64,000 bases of DNA from Lachnospiraceae bacterium. GTDB taxonomy: Bacteria > Bacillota > Clostridia > Lachnospirales > Lachnospiraceae. The DNA is taken from the NCBI GenBank assembly GCA_024690605.1, contig JAILOV010000053.1, forward strand, positions 1 to 64,000, given 5' to 3'. Both the position numbers and the translations under genes were made by a program. The notes beneath the pieces are model-generated. The model was not told the origin of the DNA. It searched no databases and saw nothing but the letters and a program-made list of their open reading frames with translations. Shown piece after piece: positions 17,548 to 27,382 of the stretch (within the stretch, counting starts at the first letter, position 1; every line of letters begins with the position of its first letter).

Positions 17548-19695
17548 ATGCAGCAGGAAATCTACAAGATCGGCGATGTCACATTGAATTTCCGTCATTA
17601 CACGGGAATGGATCTCTACAGTGACGGTGATGTGGAAGACGAGCTTCTGGGGATCGTCCGGAATCATCGGCCCGAGGAGTATCAGACGATCATCGAGCAG
17701 GAAAAGAGCTGGCCGATCTTTTATCATCTTTCCAGAGAGCGGAGCAACATCATCGAATGGATCCCGATGCAGGGGACGGAGCGGGTGCTGGAGGTCGGCT
17801 CGGGATGCGGAGCGATCACCGGGATGCTCGCGAAGAAAGCGGCCGAGGTCACCTGTGTCGACCTGTCAAGGAAACGCAGTGAGATCAATGCCGTGCGCAA
17901 TAACACCTGCAGCAACGTGACGATCCATGTCGGAAATTTCCGCGATATCGAGCCGGATCTGCCGGCGAATTATGATTTCATCTTTCTGATCGGCGTCTTT
18001 GAATATGCCCAGGGATATATCGGCACGGAACAGCCGTACGAGAACTTCCTGAAGATGCTGTTCCGGCATCTTTCGCCGGGCGGACGGATCGTCATAGCGA
18101 TCGAGAACCGTCTGGGACTCAAATATTTTGCGGGATGTGCGGAGGATCATCTGGGAACCTGGTTCTCCGGGATCGAGGGCTATCACGCGGACTCCGTGGC
18201 GACCACCTTTTCACGCAGCGGACTGATCCGGATCCTGAAGAGCCTGGGGATCAGAAATTACCATTTCTACTATCCCTATCCGGACTACAAGTTTATGAAC
18301 CTGCTCTACTCCGATCAGTATCTGCCGCGTGCAAGCGACCTTCTCGATAATGTCTACAATTTTGACATGGACCGACTGGTCCTGTTTAACGAAAAGCACG
18401 CCTATGAAGGACTGATCCGGGACGGCCTCTATCCGACCTTTGCCAATTCCTTTGAGCTGGTGATCGGCCCGGGATTTCCCACGATCTTTTCCAAGTATTC
18501 CGGGGACCGTGCGGAGGAATTCCGCATCCGCACCGACATCACGATCAACGCAGCAGGCCGCCGCATGATCGAAAAGCATCCGCTCACGGAGGCGGCGGTG
18601 GAGCATGTAAAAGGCATGCAGTCGGCCTATACCGCACTTTCCAACCGCTTCCGCGGCGGAGATCTCGAGATCAACGCCTGTCAGCTTGACAGCACCGGAA
18701 CGGTCGCGAATTTCCCGTTTGTTCAGGGGATCCCGCTCTCGGAACTGCTGGACTACTGTCTCTTCAAGGATGACATGGACAACTTCCGCCGTCTTTTTTC
18801 TGAATATCTGCGCCGCATCCGGTACGGCGAGGAGGAAGCGGTCGCGGACTTTGACCTGATCTTCTCCAATATCATGGTGAACGGTCCGATCTGGACGGTC
18901 ATCGACTATGAATGGACATGGGGCAAGCGCATTCCGGCGAGAGATATCGCTTTCCGTGCGATCTATTGTTACCGGCTGGAAGACAAAAAGCGGCGCGTGC
19001 TGGATCCGCGACCTTTCTATGAAGATCTGGAGCTGACGAAGAGTGATGTGGACCGGTTGGTCGCCGAGGAGGCGAATTTCCAGAAATATGTGACCGGAGA
19101 GCGGGAGAGCCTTGTCGAGATCTGGAAGGGGATCGGCAGGAGCGCTTCCGTCCCCAAAGAACTGCAGGTGGAAACACAGACGTTGCAGGAGAGAGATCCG
19201 CTCACAGTTCAGATCTACAGTGATATCGGCGAAGGGTTTTCCGAGGAGAATTCCTGCTTTGCGGAAGAACACTACAACCGGCATCATGCGATCACTCTGG
19301 AGATCGATCTGCTTCCCGGAACGCGTGCACTCCGTATCGATCCCGCCTATGTTCCGTGTATCGTCACCCTGCAGCGGGTCGCGTGGAACGGCGTGTCGGT
19401 CAGTGAACGCGCGCCGGTGGTGACTATTCATCCGAACGGTCGCTGGATCGGATCGGACAGCATCCTGTTCTCCATGGACGATCCGGGGATAGAATTTGGC
19501 ATCGCCGTCGCGGAAAGAGAAAAGAAAAACCACCTTTCCGTCACGATGACGACGGCACTCCTGCCCGCGGAGGTGGCGGTGTCCGTTGCAGACGGACTCG
19601 ACGAGGAAGAAGGTCTGAGCCGTTATGAAGAAATGCCGCCGGAGCGGGGCGGATTGCTGTCCAGACTCAGGAAGCGCGGAAGAGATGATGCTTGA
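17548..19695 (+). CDS. Methyltransferase-kinase, candidate chain-capping enzyme (WbdD-like)
   Basis: A 715-residue protein. Residues about 60-220 are a class I SAM methyltransferase with motif I EVGSGCG (82-88). Residues about 330-510 look like a kinase of the aminoglycoside-phosphotransferase/WbdD type: a hinge-like FPFVQGIPLSELLDY, the catalytic-loop equivalent D436-LIFS-N441, and the metal-binding D453 in VIDYEW. The C-terminal 150 residues are beta-rich. It follows the Wzt-type gene by 19 bases. In E. coli O9a, WbdD phosphorylates and methylates the chain end to stop growth. The same order of domains and the adjacency to a Wzt with a sugar-binding domain support that role, but kinase activity is inferred only from residue pattern. 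Confidence 0.65.
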   Translation: MQQEIYKIGDVTLNFRHYTGMDLYSDGDVEDELLGIVRNHRPEEYQTIIEQEKSWPIFYHLSRERSNIIEWIPMQGTERVLEVGSGCGAITGMLAKKAAEVTCVDLSRKRSEINAVRNNTCSNVTIHVGNFRDIEPDLPANYDFIFLIGVFEYAQGYIGTEQPYENFLKMLFRHLSPGGRIVIAIENRLGLKYFAGCAEDHLGTWFSGIEGYHADSVATTFSRSGLIRILKSLGIRNYHFYYPYPDYKFMNLLYSDQYLPRASDLLDNVYNFDMDRLVLFNEKHAYEGLIRDGLYPTFANSFELVIGPGFPTIFSKYSGDRAEEFRIRTDITINAAGRRMIEKHPLTEAAVEHVKGMQSAYTALSNRFRGGDLEINACQLDSTGTVANFPFVQGIPLSELLDYCLFKDDMDNFRRLFSEYLRRIRYGEEEAVADFDLIFSNIMVNGPIWTVIDYEWTWGKRIPARDIAFRAIYCYRLEDKKRRVLDPRPFYEDLELTKSDVDRLVAEEANFQKYVTGERESLVEIWKGIGRSASVPKELQVETQTLQERDPLTVQIYSDIGEGFSEENSCFAEEHYNRHHAITLEIDLLPGTRALRIDPAYVPCIVTLQRVAWNGVSVSERAPVVTIHPNGRWIGSDSILFSMDDPGIEFGIAVAEREKKNHLSVTMTTALLPAEVAVSVADGLDEEEGLSRYEEMPPERGGLLSRLRKRGRDDA

Positions 19696-19709
19696 CGGGG
19701 AGAAGAGCA

Positions 19710-21965
19710 GTGACAATCAAGGATAAAGTGAGAAATGTCCTGATCGGCAGACAGGACAGACTGTATGAAAAAAGACTGGAAGAACTCCGGCTCACCCATG
19801 ACCAGTGGGAAAAGAAGCGGGAGCTCGCGATCGGCCTGACGGCCGGCTGCACAGTGCGGTATTTCGGCGAGGCAGTGCCGTCCGCGGAAGAAACGCAGGA
19901 GACGGATGCGCCCGAAACGGCGGCAGAGATCACGGAGGAACTGCCCGGTCTGTTCTGTGTGCTCTATTCGGATATTGAGAAGTTTATCGAGAGCGGCGAG
20001 CTGCTGAAATGTGAGGACAGCGAGATCGTTGTTTTTGCCCGCAAGGAGGGGCGGCTTTCCCCCGCCGCGGCACCGCTGATCGCAAGATGGTTTTCCGAGC
20101 ATCCGACCGGAAAACTGGTCTATGGAGATGAGGACAGACTGCTTGCCGACGGCCGCTATGATGATCCGTATTTTAAGCCTGACTGGTCGCCGGAGACCTA
20201 TCAGACCTCTTTCTACATCGGCAGCTGCTATGCGGTGCGCGGGAGTGTCCTAAAAAACGCGCTGTTGCATGCGCCGGCGGAGGATCTGGACGAGGTCCGC
20301 AAAAAGCAGAGAGGCAGGCTGCTGGGCGGACTGGCGGATGCGCTGTTCCTCAAGGTGGCGACGGCGGTCGGCGGATTCAGAAAAAGGCACGGAGACGAGT
20401 TCCCCGTCGGACACATTGCCGAGATCCTCTTTCATCTGGAAGAGGGGCAGGATCTGTTCCTTGGCAGGAGTTTTCCGGTAACGCCCACGGTACCCATGGA
20501 CAGTTTTTTCCTGCCGGTCGCGGGCGAGGAGACCGGAGCGGATCAGGATCTGGTCACGATCATCATTCCCACCAAGGATCATCCGGACATCCTGCGGGCT
20601 TGTGTCAGTTCCATCCGCGAAACCTGCGGAGCCGAATGCCCGTTTGAGATCCTGATCGTGGACAACGGCAGCACCGGCTACAACAAGCTTCTGATCGCGA
20701 ATTTCATCGCCAAATTCGAGCGGACGGGCGGGCTCGCCGGGATCCGTTACATTCACAAACCCATGCCGTTCAATTTTTCACGTATGTGCAATCTGGGCGC
20801 TTCCGAGGCGAAGGGAAATCTGCTCCTGTTCCTGAATGACGATATCACGGCAAAGACCAGAGGGTGGCTTAAGGAGATGGCCGTTCTGGCTAAGAGAGCA
20901 CATGTCGGCGCGGTCGGGGCAAAACTCCTGTACCCCCCGAAGGAGGAGAGAGCGCAGACGGGTCAAGAGGAGGAGACACCGGTCGATCCCCGGGACGGCG
21001 GTGAGGTGCCGAACAAGCTCCAGCATGCCGGCGTCACCAATGTCCGCCTGGGGCCGATGCACAAGCTGCAGTACATGACCGACAATCATGCCCATTATTT
21101 CGGGTTTAACCGTGGGGTTCGCGATCTGCTCGCGGTGACGGGCGCCTGCCTGATGATCGAAAAGAAGAAATATGAAGAGGCAGGCGGGCTGCCGGAGGAT
21201 ATGGCGGTGGCATTCAACGATGTCGATCTCTGCTATACCCTTTTTGAACAGGGATATTACAACGTGCAGTGCAATCATGTGCTGTTGTGGCATCATGAAT
21301 CTCTTTCGCGAGGATTGGACACACTGGATCTGCAGAAGATGGAGCGGCTCGCCGGCGAGCACAGGGTCCTGATGGGAAGACACGGTCAGCTTTATCATGT
21401 CGATCCGTTCTACTCACCGCATCTTGTGGAGGATGAGCACATCAGCGAGATCCGGCCGCTGTACGAAGTGATGATGCCGGAGGAGATCCCGTTCGGCAAT
21501 CTCTCCCATCACACGGAAGGTCTGACGGACATCCCGGTGGACGCGGTGGTGCGGATCGGCGTGGAATACGCGGACACGCTGGAATACTGGCAGACGGGGA
21601 AGCACGGGGATGCCGCGGACGGCTACTACATCAAAGGCTATTCCTTCGTGATCGGGGCGGACAACGCGTGCTATGACAGGCGTGTCCTGCTACGCCGCGT
21701 AACGGAGCAGACGACAGCGGACGGCAAGGACCGGGTGATGATGCCGGAGACGGATGTGTGGTCGCTTCCCGCCAATGACTGGTACCGGCCGGATATCATG
21801 GAAAAACTGAGTGATCAGATCCATGTAGATCTGACGGGATACCGGGTGCGGATCGGAAAGGGCGATCTCCCGGCCGGGAGTTATCAGATCGGTATGCTGG
21901 TCCTTGACCGAACATCGAGGCAGCGACTGGTGAACTGGGTGGAGAACCGGATCGAGATCGTGTAG
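19710..21965 (+). CDS. Large GT2-family glycosyltransferase
   Basis: A 751-residue protein. The start is GTG 19710 with GGGGAG seven bases upstream; an in-frame TTG at 19692 lacks a ribosome site. A coiled N-terminus leads to a region with YGDEDRL and DPYFKPDWSPE, typical of multi-domain GT2 enzymes of O-antigen clusters. A GT-A catalytic domain covers about 275-560: TIIIPTKDHP, LIVDNGSTGYN, the FLNDD metal-binding motif, GACLMIEKK and FNDVDLCY. The C-terminal 180 residues form an extra domain of unknown function. Probably adds sugars, perhaps rhamnose, to the growing polymer. Confidence 0.85.
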   Translation: MTIKDKVRNVLIGRQDRLYEKRLEELRLTHDQWEKKRELAIGLTAGCTVRYFGEAVPSAEETQETDAPETAAEITEELPGLFCVLYSDIEKFIESGELLKCEDSEIVVFARKEGRLSPAAAPLIARWFSEHPTGKLVYGDEDRLLADGRYDDPYFKPDWSPETYQTSFYIGSCYAVRGSVLKNALLHAPAEDLDEVRKKQRGRLLGGLADALFLKVATAVGGFRKRHGDEFPVGHIAEILFHLEEGQDLFLGRSFPVTPTVPMDSFFLPVAGEETGADQDLVTIIIPTKDHPDILRACVSSIRETCGAECPFEILIVDNGSTGYNKLLIANFIAKFERTGGLAGIRYIHKPMPFNFSRMCNLGASEAKGNLLLFLNDDITAKTRGWLKEMAVLAKRAHVGAVGAKLLYPPKEERAQTGQEEETPVDPRDGGEVPNKLQHAGVTNVRLGPMHKLQYMTDNHAHYFGFNRGVRDLLAVTGACLMIEKKKYEEAGGLPEDMAVAFNDVDLCYTLFEQGYYNVQCNHVLLWHHESLSRGLDTLDLQKMERLAGEHRVLMGRHGQLYHVDPFYSPHLVEDEHISEIRPLYEVMMPEEIPFGNLSHHTEGLTDIPVDAVVRIGVEYADTLEYWQTGKHGDAADGYYIKGYSFVIGADNACYDRRVLLRRVTEQTTADGKDRVMMPETDVWSLPANDWYRPDIMEKLSDQIHVDLTGYRVRIGKGDLPAGSYQIGMLVLDRTSRQRLVNWVENRIEIV

Positions 21966-21975
21966 AGGAAATCAC

Positions 21976-24012
21976 ATGGATGATGACAGAAGAGTCGCCA
22001 CGAGAGAGTTTGACGCACTGGCGAGAGAAAAACTCAAGAGCGCGGCATTGGCGGAGCGCGTGGCGGTTCTGGAAAACGAAAAAAGAGAACTGGAGTTTTC
22101 TCTGAACCGGATCAAGAGCAATCCGCTCTGGAAGGCGTCCGCGCCTGCCCGCGCCGTGATGCACTGGTGCATCCGGCAGATCGATCGCGTGCGGAATCAG
22201 GGAAGCCTGCGGGGGGTCATCGCAAGGATCCGGTATAAGAAAAAAGAGAGGCAGGCGTTCACCTATTACGGAACGGCGAGCTTTCCGGATGAAGAGGAGC
22301 GGAAGCGCGAGATGCAGGAGAAGTTCCCCTCCATGGTGAAGATCAGTATCCTTACGCCGCTCTATAACACGCCGGAAAAATACCTGCGGGAGATGATCGA
22401 ATCCGTGCAGGCACAGACCTATCAGAACTGGGAGCTCTGCCTCGCGGACGGCTCCGACAAGGATCACGCGGCTGTCGGCCTGATCGCCAGAGAGTATGCC
22501 GACAATGACGAGAGGATCATCTACAGACATCTCCCCGAGAACAAAGGGATCTCCGGCAACACCAACGCGTGCCTGACGCTGGCCGAGGGGGATTACATCG
22601 CACTCCTGGATCATGATGACGTGCTGCACCCGTCGGTCCTCTATGACTATGTCAGAGAGATCAACGAGCAGGGAGCGGATTATCTGTACTGCGACGAGGC
22701 GACGTTTAAGGGTGATGACATCAACCGGATGATCACCATGCATTTCAAACCGGACTACGCGATCGACAATCTGCGTGCCAATAACTATATCTGTCATTTC
22801 TCGATGTTCCGGCGGTCACTCCTGGAAGGCGGGGAAGTAGAGGAACCGATGGAGCTTTTCCGCCCGCAGTATGACGGGAGCCAGGATCATGACATGATCC
22901 TGCGACTCACCGATCGGGCAAAGAAGATCGTGCATGTCCCGAAGCTTCTTTACTACTGGCGATCCCATGCCGGATCAACGGCATCCAATATCGAAGCCAA
23001 GCACTATGCGATCGAAGCGGCGAGAGGCGCGGTGGCCGATCATCTGCGACGCCACGGCTACGAGCATTTCCAGATCAGCAGCACACGTGCGTTTGAGACG
23101 ATCTTCAAGATCAGCTATGAGATCCAGGGAGAACCGCTGATCTCGATCATCATCCCGAACAGTGATCATGCAAAGGATCTCAAGCGTCTGGTGGATTCGA
23201 TCTACACCCGTTCTACATGGGATCATTACGAGATCATCGTTGTGGAAAACGGATCGAAGACGCAGGAGATCACCAACCTCTATGAATCTTTTGAGGACGG
23301 CCCCATGCGCGACCGCATCCGCGTGCTTGATTTCCACCGTGCCGAGGATGAGCCGTTCAATTTCTCGTCGGTCATCAACTTCGGTGTCCGGCAGGCCCGC
23401 GGGCAGTATGTGCTCCTCATGAACAACGATATGGAAGTGATCACCATCAACTGGATGGAAGAGATGCTCATGTACGCGCAGCGCGCCGATGTCGGTGCAG
23501 TCGGCGCCAAGCTCTATTTCCCCGATCGGAAGATCCAGCACGCGGGGGTTGTTTTGGGACTCGGTGCCCATCGGACGGCAGGGCATGTGCATTATAGGCA
23601 GGCCGGACAGAATCTCGGCTACATGGGGCGGCTCTGCTATGCGCAGGACATGTCCGCGGTGACGGCCGCCTGTCTGCTGGTGGAACGCAAAAAATATGAT
23701 GAGGTCGGCGGTTTCGACGAGCGGCTGGCGGTTTCCCTGAACGATGTTGATTTCTGTCTGAAACTCAGACAGAAGGGTTATCTCAATGTGTTCACACCGT
23801 TCGCCGAGCTGACGCATTTTGAATCCGCCTCACGCGGCGGCGATCTGGAAGGAGCCAACGCGGCACGCTACGAGAAAGAATGTGAGCGTTTCCGCGATCG
23901 CTGGAACAAGGAGCTGGAAGCGGGTGATCCTTATTACAATCCAAACTTTTCACTGGATCGCTCGGATTTTTCCCTGCGCGTGGAAGGGTATTCTTCGCTG
24001 CGGGTACAGTAA
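21976..24012 (+). CDS. Tandem GT2 glycosyltransferase (two GT-A domains)
   Basis: A 678-residue protein. Residues 1-75 form a coiled coil. The first GT-A domain is at about 115-370: ISILTPLYNTPEKYL, LLDHDDVLHPSVLYDY, YLYCDEA. The second is at about 385-640: SIIIPNSDHAKDL, IVVENGSK, LLMNNDMEV, AACLLVERKKYDEVGGFDE, LNDVDFCLK. Both keep the acidic metal-binding motif, so both may be active, as in bifunctional polymerases that alternate linkages. It follows the other GT2 gene after ten bases. Confidence 0.85.
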   Translation: MDDDRRVATREFDALAREKLKSAALAERVAVLENEKRELEFSLNRIKSNPLWKASAPARAVMHWCIRQIDRVRNQGSLRGVIARIRYKKKERQAFTYYGTASFPDEEERKREMQEKFPSMVKISILTPLYNTPEKYLREMIESVQAQTYQNWELCLADGSDKDHAAVGLIAREYADNDERIIYRHLPENKGISGNTNACLTLAEGDYIALLDHDDVLHPSVLYDYVREINEQGADYLYCDEATFKGDDINRMITMHFKPDYAIDNLRANNYICHFSMFRRSLLEGGEVEEPMELFRPQYDGSQDHDMILRLTDRAKKIVHVPKLLYYWRSHAGSTASNIEAKHYAIEAARGAVADHLRRHGYEHFQISSTRAFETIFKISYEIQGEPLISIIIPNSDHAKDLKRLVDSIYTRSTWDHYEIIVVENGSKTQEITNLYESFEDGPMRDRIRVLDFHRAEDEPFNFSSVINFGVRQARGQYVLLMNNDMEVITINWMEEMLMYAQRADVGAVGAKLYFPDRKIQHAGVVLGLGAHRTAGHVHYRQAGQNLGYMGRLCYAQDMSAVTAACLLVERKKYDEVGGFDERLAVSLNDVDFCLKLRQKGYLNVFTPFAELTHFESASRGGDLEGANAARYEKECERFRDRWNKELEAGDPYYNPNFSLDRSDFSLRVEGYSSLRVQ

Positions 24013-24033
24013 CGGACAAGGGAGAGGATAACG

Positions 24034-25350
24034 ATGAGTCTGTATGAAAAGCTGGTGAACAAAGAGGAAGCACTTTCGCTTGTGGGGCTGGGCTATGTCG
24101 GGATGCCGATCGCGCATGCCTTTGCCGGCAAGATCCGTGTGATCGGCTACGATAACAGCGAAAAGAAGATCGAACTCTACAAAAGCGGCATCGATCCGAC
24201 CAAAGAAGTCGGTGACGAGGAGATCAAAAAAACGAACGTCGAATTTACCGCGGATCCCGCGCGGCTTAAGGAAGCCAAATTCCATATCGTCGCCGTGCCG
24301 ACACCGGTCAATGACGACCATACGCCGGATCTGACGCCGGTGATGGGAGCGAGCACAGTCCTCGGCCGGAATCTGACCAGGGGATCGATCGTGGTCTATG
24401 AGTCCACGGTATACCCGGGCGTCACGGAAGAGATCTGCGTGCCGATCCTGGAAAAGGAGTCGGGCCTCACCTGCGGCGTTGATTTCAAAGTCGGCTATTC
24501 TCCGGAACGCATCAATCCGGGAGACAAGGTGCACCGGCTCTCCACCATCACGAAGATCGTCTCCGGCATGGATGAGGAGACACTTGACGAGGTGGCGCAT
24601 GTCTATGAGATGGTGGCCCTGGCGGGTGTGTACCGCGCACAGTCGATCAAGGTCGCGGAGGCGGCCAAGGTGATCGAGAACAGCCAGCGGGATATCAATA
24701 TCGCGTTTATGAACGAGCTCTCCATGATCTTCCACCGGATGGGGATCGACACAAAAGAGGTGCTTGCCGCGGCGGGGACCAAGTGGAATTTCCTGCCCTT
24801 TGCGCCCGGGCTGGTCGGCGGCCACTGCATCGGCGTCGATCCGTATTATCTCACTTATAAAGCGGAGGAGCTGGGTTATCACTCGCAGATCATTCTGTCC
24901 GGCCGCCGGATCAACGACGATATGGGCAAGTATATCGCGGAATCTCTGGTGAAGAGGCTGATCGCGGCGGATATCCCGGTCAAGCAGGCCCGTGTCGGGA
25001 TCCTCGGGTTCACCTTCAAGGAGAACTGTCCGGATACCAGAAACACCAGGGTGATCGATATTGTGCGGGAACTTGGAGAATACGGCATCACGCCGGTTGT
25101 TTCCGATGAAGCGGCGGACAGCGAGGAGGCAAAGCGGCTCTACGGGCTCACGCTGGCAAAACCGTCCGAGGTGCATGATATGGATGCCGTTGTCGTTGCT
25201 GTCGCGCACACCTATCTGGCCAAGCTGGACAAGTCCGCGATCCGGGCGATGTTCAACGGAAAGAACAGGAAAAAGGTGCTCTTCGACATCAAGGGGATCT
25301 ATGACCGGTCGCTGTTCGCGGATGATGACGAAGACTACTGGAGGCTCTGA
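24034..25350 (+). CDS. UDP-N-acetylhexosamine 6-dehydrogenase (WbpO/TviB type)
   Basis: A 438-residue nucleotide-sugar dehydrogenase that oxidises C6 to a carboxylate with two NAD+. It shows VGLGYVGMPIA (NAD binding), VAVPTPVN, YESTVYPG, and the catalytic Cys in GGHCIGVDPYYL. DPYYL and the NSQRDINIAFMNEL segment are typical of the WbpO/TviB/Cap5L branch acting on UDP-GlcNAc or UDP-GalNAc rather than of UDP-glucose dehydrogenase. The WbpP-like epimerase at 32988 would complete a route to UDP-GalNAc-uronic acid. Confidence 0.85.
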   Translation: MSLYEKLVNKEEALSLVGLGYVGMPIAHAFAGKIRVIGYDNSEKKIELYKSGIDPTKEVGDEEIKKTNVEFTADPARLKEAKFHIVAVPTPVNDDHTPDLTPVMGASTVLGRNLTRGSIVVYESTVYPGVTEEICVPILEKESGLTCGVDFKVGYSPERINPGDKVHRLSTITKIVSGMDEETLDEVAHVYEMVALAGVYRAQSIKVAEAAKVIENSQRDINIAFMNELSMIFHRMGIDTKEVLAAAGTKWNFLPFAPGLVGGHCIGVDPYYLTYKAEELGYHSQIILSGRRINDDMGKYIAESLVKRLIAADIPVKQARVGILGFTFKENCPDTRNTRVIDIVRELGEYGITPVVSDEAADSEEAKRLYGLTLAKPSEVHDMDAVVVAVAHTYLAKLDKSAIRAMFNGKNRKKVLFDIKGIYDRSLFADDDEDYWRL

Positions 25351-25353
25351 TCC

Positions 25354-26106
25354 GTGCGTCTTGCGGTCCGACTGGATGATATCGCGCCGGTCATGCACTG
25401 GGAAAACTTCGAGCGCATGATCCGCTTGCTTGATGCGGTACAGGCGAAACCGCTCCTTGGCGTGATCCCCGAATGCAGGGATGAGAAGATCCTCCACGCG
25501 GACGGTGTGACCGGTGTAACGGATGAGGAATTTCGGGAACGCCTGCAGACGCTTCGCCGGGACGGCGCCCGGATCGCGATGCACGGGGTCTATCATGTTT
25601 ACACGACAGAAGAGGGAGGCATCTTCCCTCTGAACCGGAAATCGGAATTTGCGGGACTCCCGGAGGAGGAACAGAAAAAGCTTCTGGAGACGGGCGCGGA
25701 ACGCATGAAAGAGATGGGACTGGAGACGGATATCTTCATGGCGCCCTCTCACAGCTATGATGCAGGCACATTGAAAGCGCTGACTGCCTGCGGATTCAAA
25801 CGGGTGACAGACGGATTCGGTTACCGGCCGTACCGGTTTCATGAACTGACTTTCTATCCGATCGCGATCGCAAAGAAACGCGCGGCCGTGTCAAAAAAGC
25901 CGGGGACCGTGACGATCGTCTATCACGTAAACACCATGACAGACAATGAGTTCAAAGCGGCAGAGGCGCTGTTTGACAAAGCGGAGATGATCTCCTGGTC
26001 GACGCTTCTTTATGAACCGACATCCCGGCGGTCAGATCTGGAGCAGCGTGCGGAGAGGCTCCTTGCGCAGGGCAAACGGTTTCTGTCGGGAAAAAGAAGG
26101 AAATAG
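25354..26106 (+). CDS. Polysaccharide deacetylase-like protein (DUF2334 type)
   Basis: A 250-residue protein starting at GTG 25354, nine bases after GGAGG. The fold pattern is the NodB-like barrel of DUF2334 proteins: RLDDIAP near the N-terminus with a putative metal-binding Asp pair, IAMHGVYH with two His, and MAPSHSYD. There is no signal peptide, so it would act inside the cell, perhaps on a lipid-linked or nucleotide-linked N-acetyl sugar. The substrate cannot be read from the sequence. Confidence 0.7.
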   Translation: MRLAVRLDDIAPVMHWENFERMIRLLDAVQAKPLLGVIPECRDEKILHADGVTGVTDEEFRERLQTLRRDGARIAMHGVYHVYTTEEGGIFPLNRKSEFAGLPEEEQKKLLETGAERMKEMGLETDIFMAPSHSYDAGTLKALTACGFKRVTDGFGYRPYRFHELTFYPIAIAKKRAAVSKKPGTVTIVYHVNTMTDNEFKAAEALFDKAEMISWSTLLYEPTSRRSDLEQRAERLLAQGKRFLSGKRRK

Positions 26107-26116
26107 GGAGACTGCT

Positions 26117-27382
26117 TTGAACGAACCGGTACGCGTGCTTCATGTTTTCGGCCGTACGGGCCGGGGCGGCGCGGAAAGCCGTATGATGGATCTGTATCGC
26201 GCGATCGACAGAGAGCGTATTCAGTTTGATTTTCTGGTGCATGCTTCCGCATCGGGAACGGGCAGGACCGCGCCGTCCAGTGACGAGCTGATGGCCGTCC
26301 GTCCCGCGGATGATTTTGACGCGGAGATCCGCGCGCTTGGCGGGCATATCTATGCGCTTCCGCGCATGTCTTTTTCCCCGGGAAAAACCGGTATCATCGC
26401 TTATCAAAATGCCTGTGAAAAGTTCTTCCGGGAACACGAGGGGATCTGGCGTGTGGTGCAGGGACATATGACCAGCACGGCGGCTCTCTACCTGGCATCG
26501 GCCAAACGGAGCGGTGTCCCGGTGACGATCGCGCATGCCCGGAGTGCCGGCAGGGACCCCGGGATCAAGGGTGTGCTGACAGGGATCCTGCGGCGTCCGC
26601 TCGGGGATGAGAGCAGGATCGTGCGTCTGTCCGGCGGCGGCCGGGCACCGCTGGTGGATCATCGCTTTGCGTGCTCGCGGGAAGCCGGTGAAGCGGTGTT
26701 CGGAAAGGCCGGAGCAAGGGTCATTCCCAACGCGATCCCGGTGGAGGCATTCCGTTTCCGCGCCGACATGCGCGAGCGGATGCGAAGTGAACTGCATCTG
26801 GAAAACTGTCGCGTGATCGGACATGTGGGCAGTTTTCGCTACGCAAAGAATCATGGTTTTCTGCTCCGCAGTTTTCAAAAACTGCAGGAACGGACGGGGG
26901 ATAAAAGCCTGCGGCTTCTCCTGGTGGGAAACGGGGAACTGTATGAACAGACGCAGGCGGATGCCTGTGCACTCGGCATACGGGAGCAGGTTGTGTTTAC
27001 CGGCAGCCGCGGGAATGTGAATGATCTGTATCAGGCCATGGATCTTTTTGCTTTTCCTTCCCGTTATGAGGGTGTGCCGGGAAGTGTGATCGAAGCGCAG
27101 GCGGCGGCGCTTCCCTGCATCGTTTCCGACAGGATCACGCCGGACGTTGACGTTACGGAACTCGTCCATCGCGAGGCGATCGGAGATACGGTGACCGGGA
27201 TCACGCAGGCACAGCAGCGCTGGGCGGACCGGATGGAGGAACTGCTCGCATCAAACGGAGACGCCGGGGAACGGACGCGGCTTTCCGACAGGGTCGGCAG
27301 TTCGCTGGCAGAGGCGGGCTATGATGCCGTGGCGCTGGCACGGAGGATGGAACGATTCTATCTGACGGGAGAACTGTCATGA
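26117..27382 (+). CDS. GT4-family glycosyltransferase
   Basis: A 421-residue GT-B enzyme. The start is TTG 26117 after GGGAG; longer in-frame starts lie inside the previous gene. The N-terminus VLHVFGRTGRGGAESRMMDL is the GT4 GGAE loop. The C-terminal half has VIGHVGSFRYAKNH, LLVGNG and FPSRYEGVPGSVIEAQAAALP, which contains the E-x7-E nucleotide-sugar motif. It overlaps the next GT4 gene by four bases (ATGA). Confidence 0.85.
   Translation: MNEPVRVLHVFGRTGRGGAESRMMDLYRAIDRERIQFDFLVHASASGTGRTAPSSDELMAVRPADDFDAEIRALGGHIYALPRMSFSPGKTGIIAYQNACEKFFREHEGIWRVVQGHMTSTAALYLASAKRSGVPVTIAHARSAGRDPGIKGVLTGILRRPLGDESRIVRLSGGGRAPLVDHRFACSREAGEAVFGKAGARVIPNAIPVEAFRFRADMRERMRSELHLENCRVIGHVGSFRYAKNHGFLLRSFQKLQERTGDKSLRLLLVGNGELYEQTQADACALGIREQVVFTGSRGNVNDLYQAMDLFAFPSRYEGVPGSVIEAQAAALPCIVSDRITPDVDVTELVHREAIGDTVTGITQAQQRWADRMEELLASNGDAGERTRLSDRVGSSLAEAGYDAVALARRMERFYLTGELS

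Noticed and set aside
23950-25842. 630-codon minus-strand frame
   Set aside because: It mirrors the well-supported dehydrogenase and deacetylase-like genes; GC-rich codon use leaves the antisense frame open.
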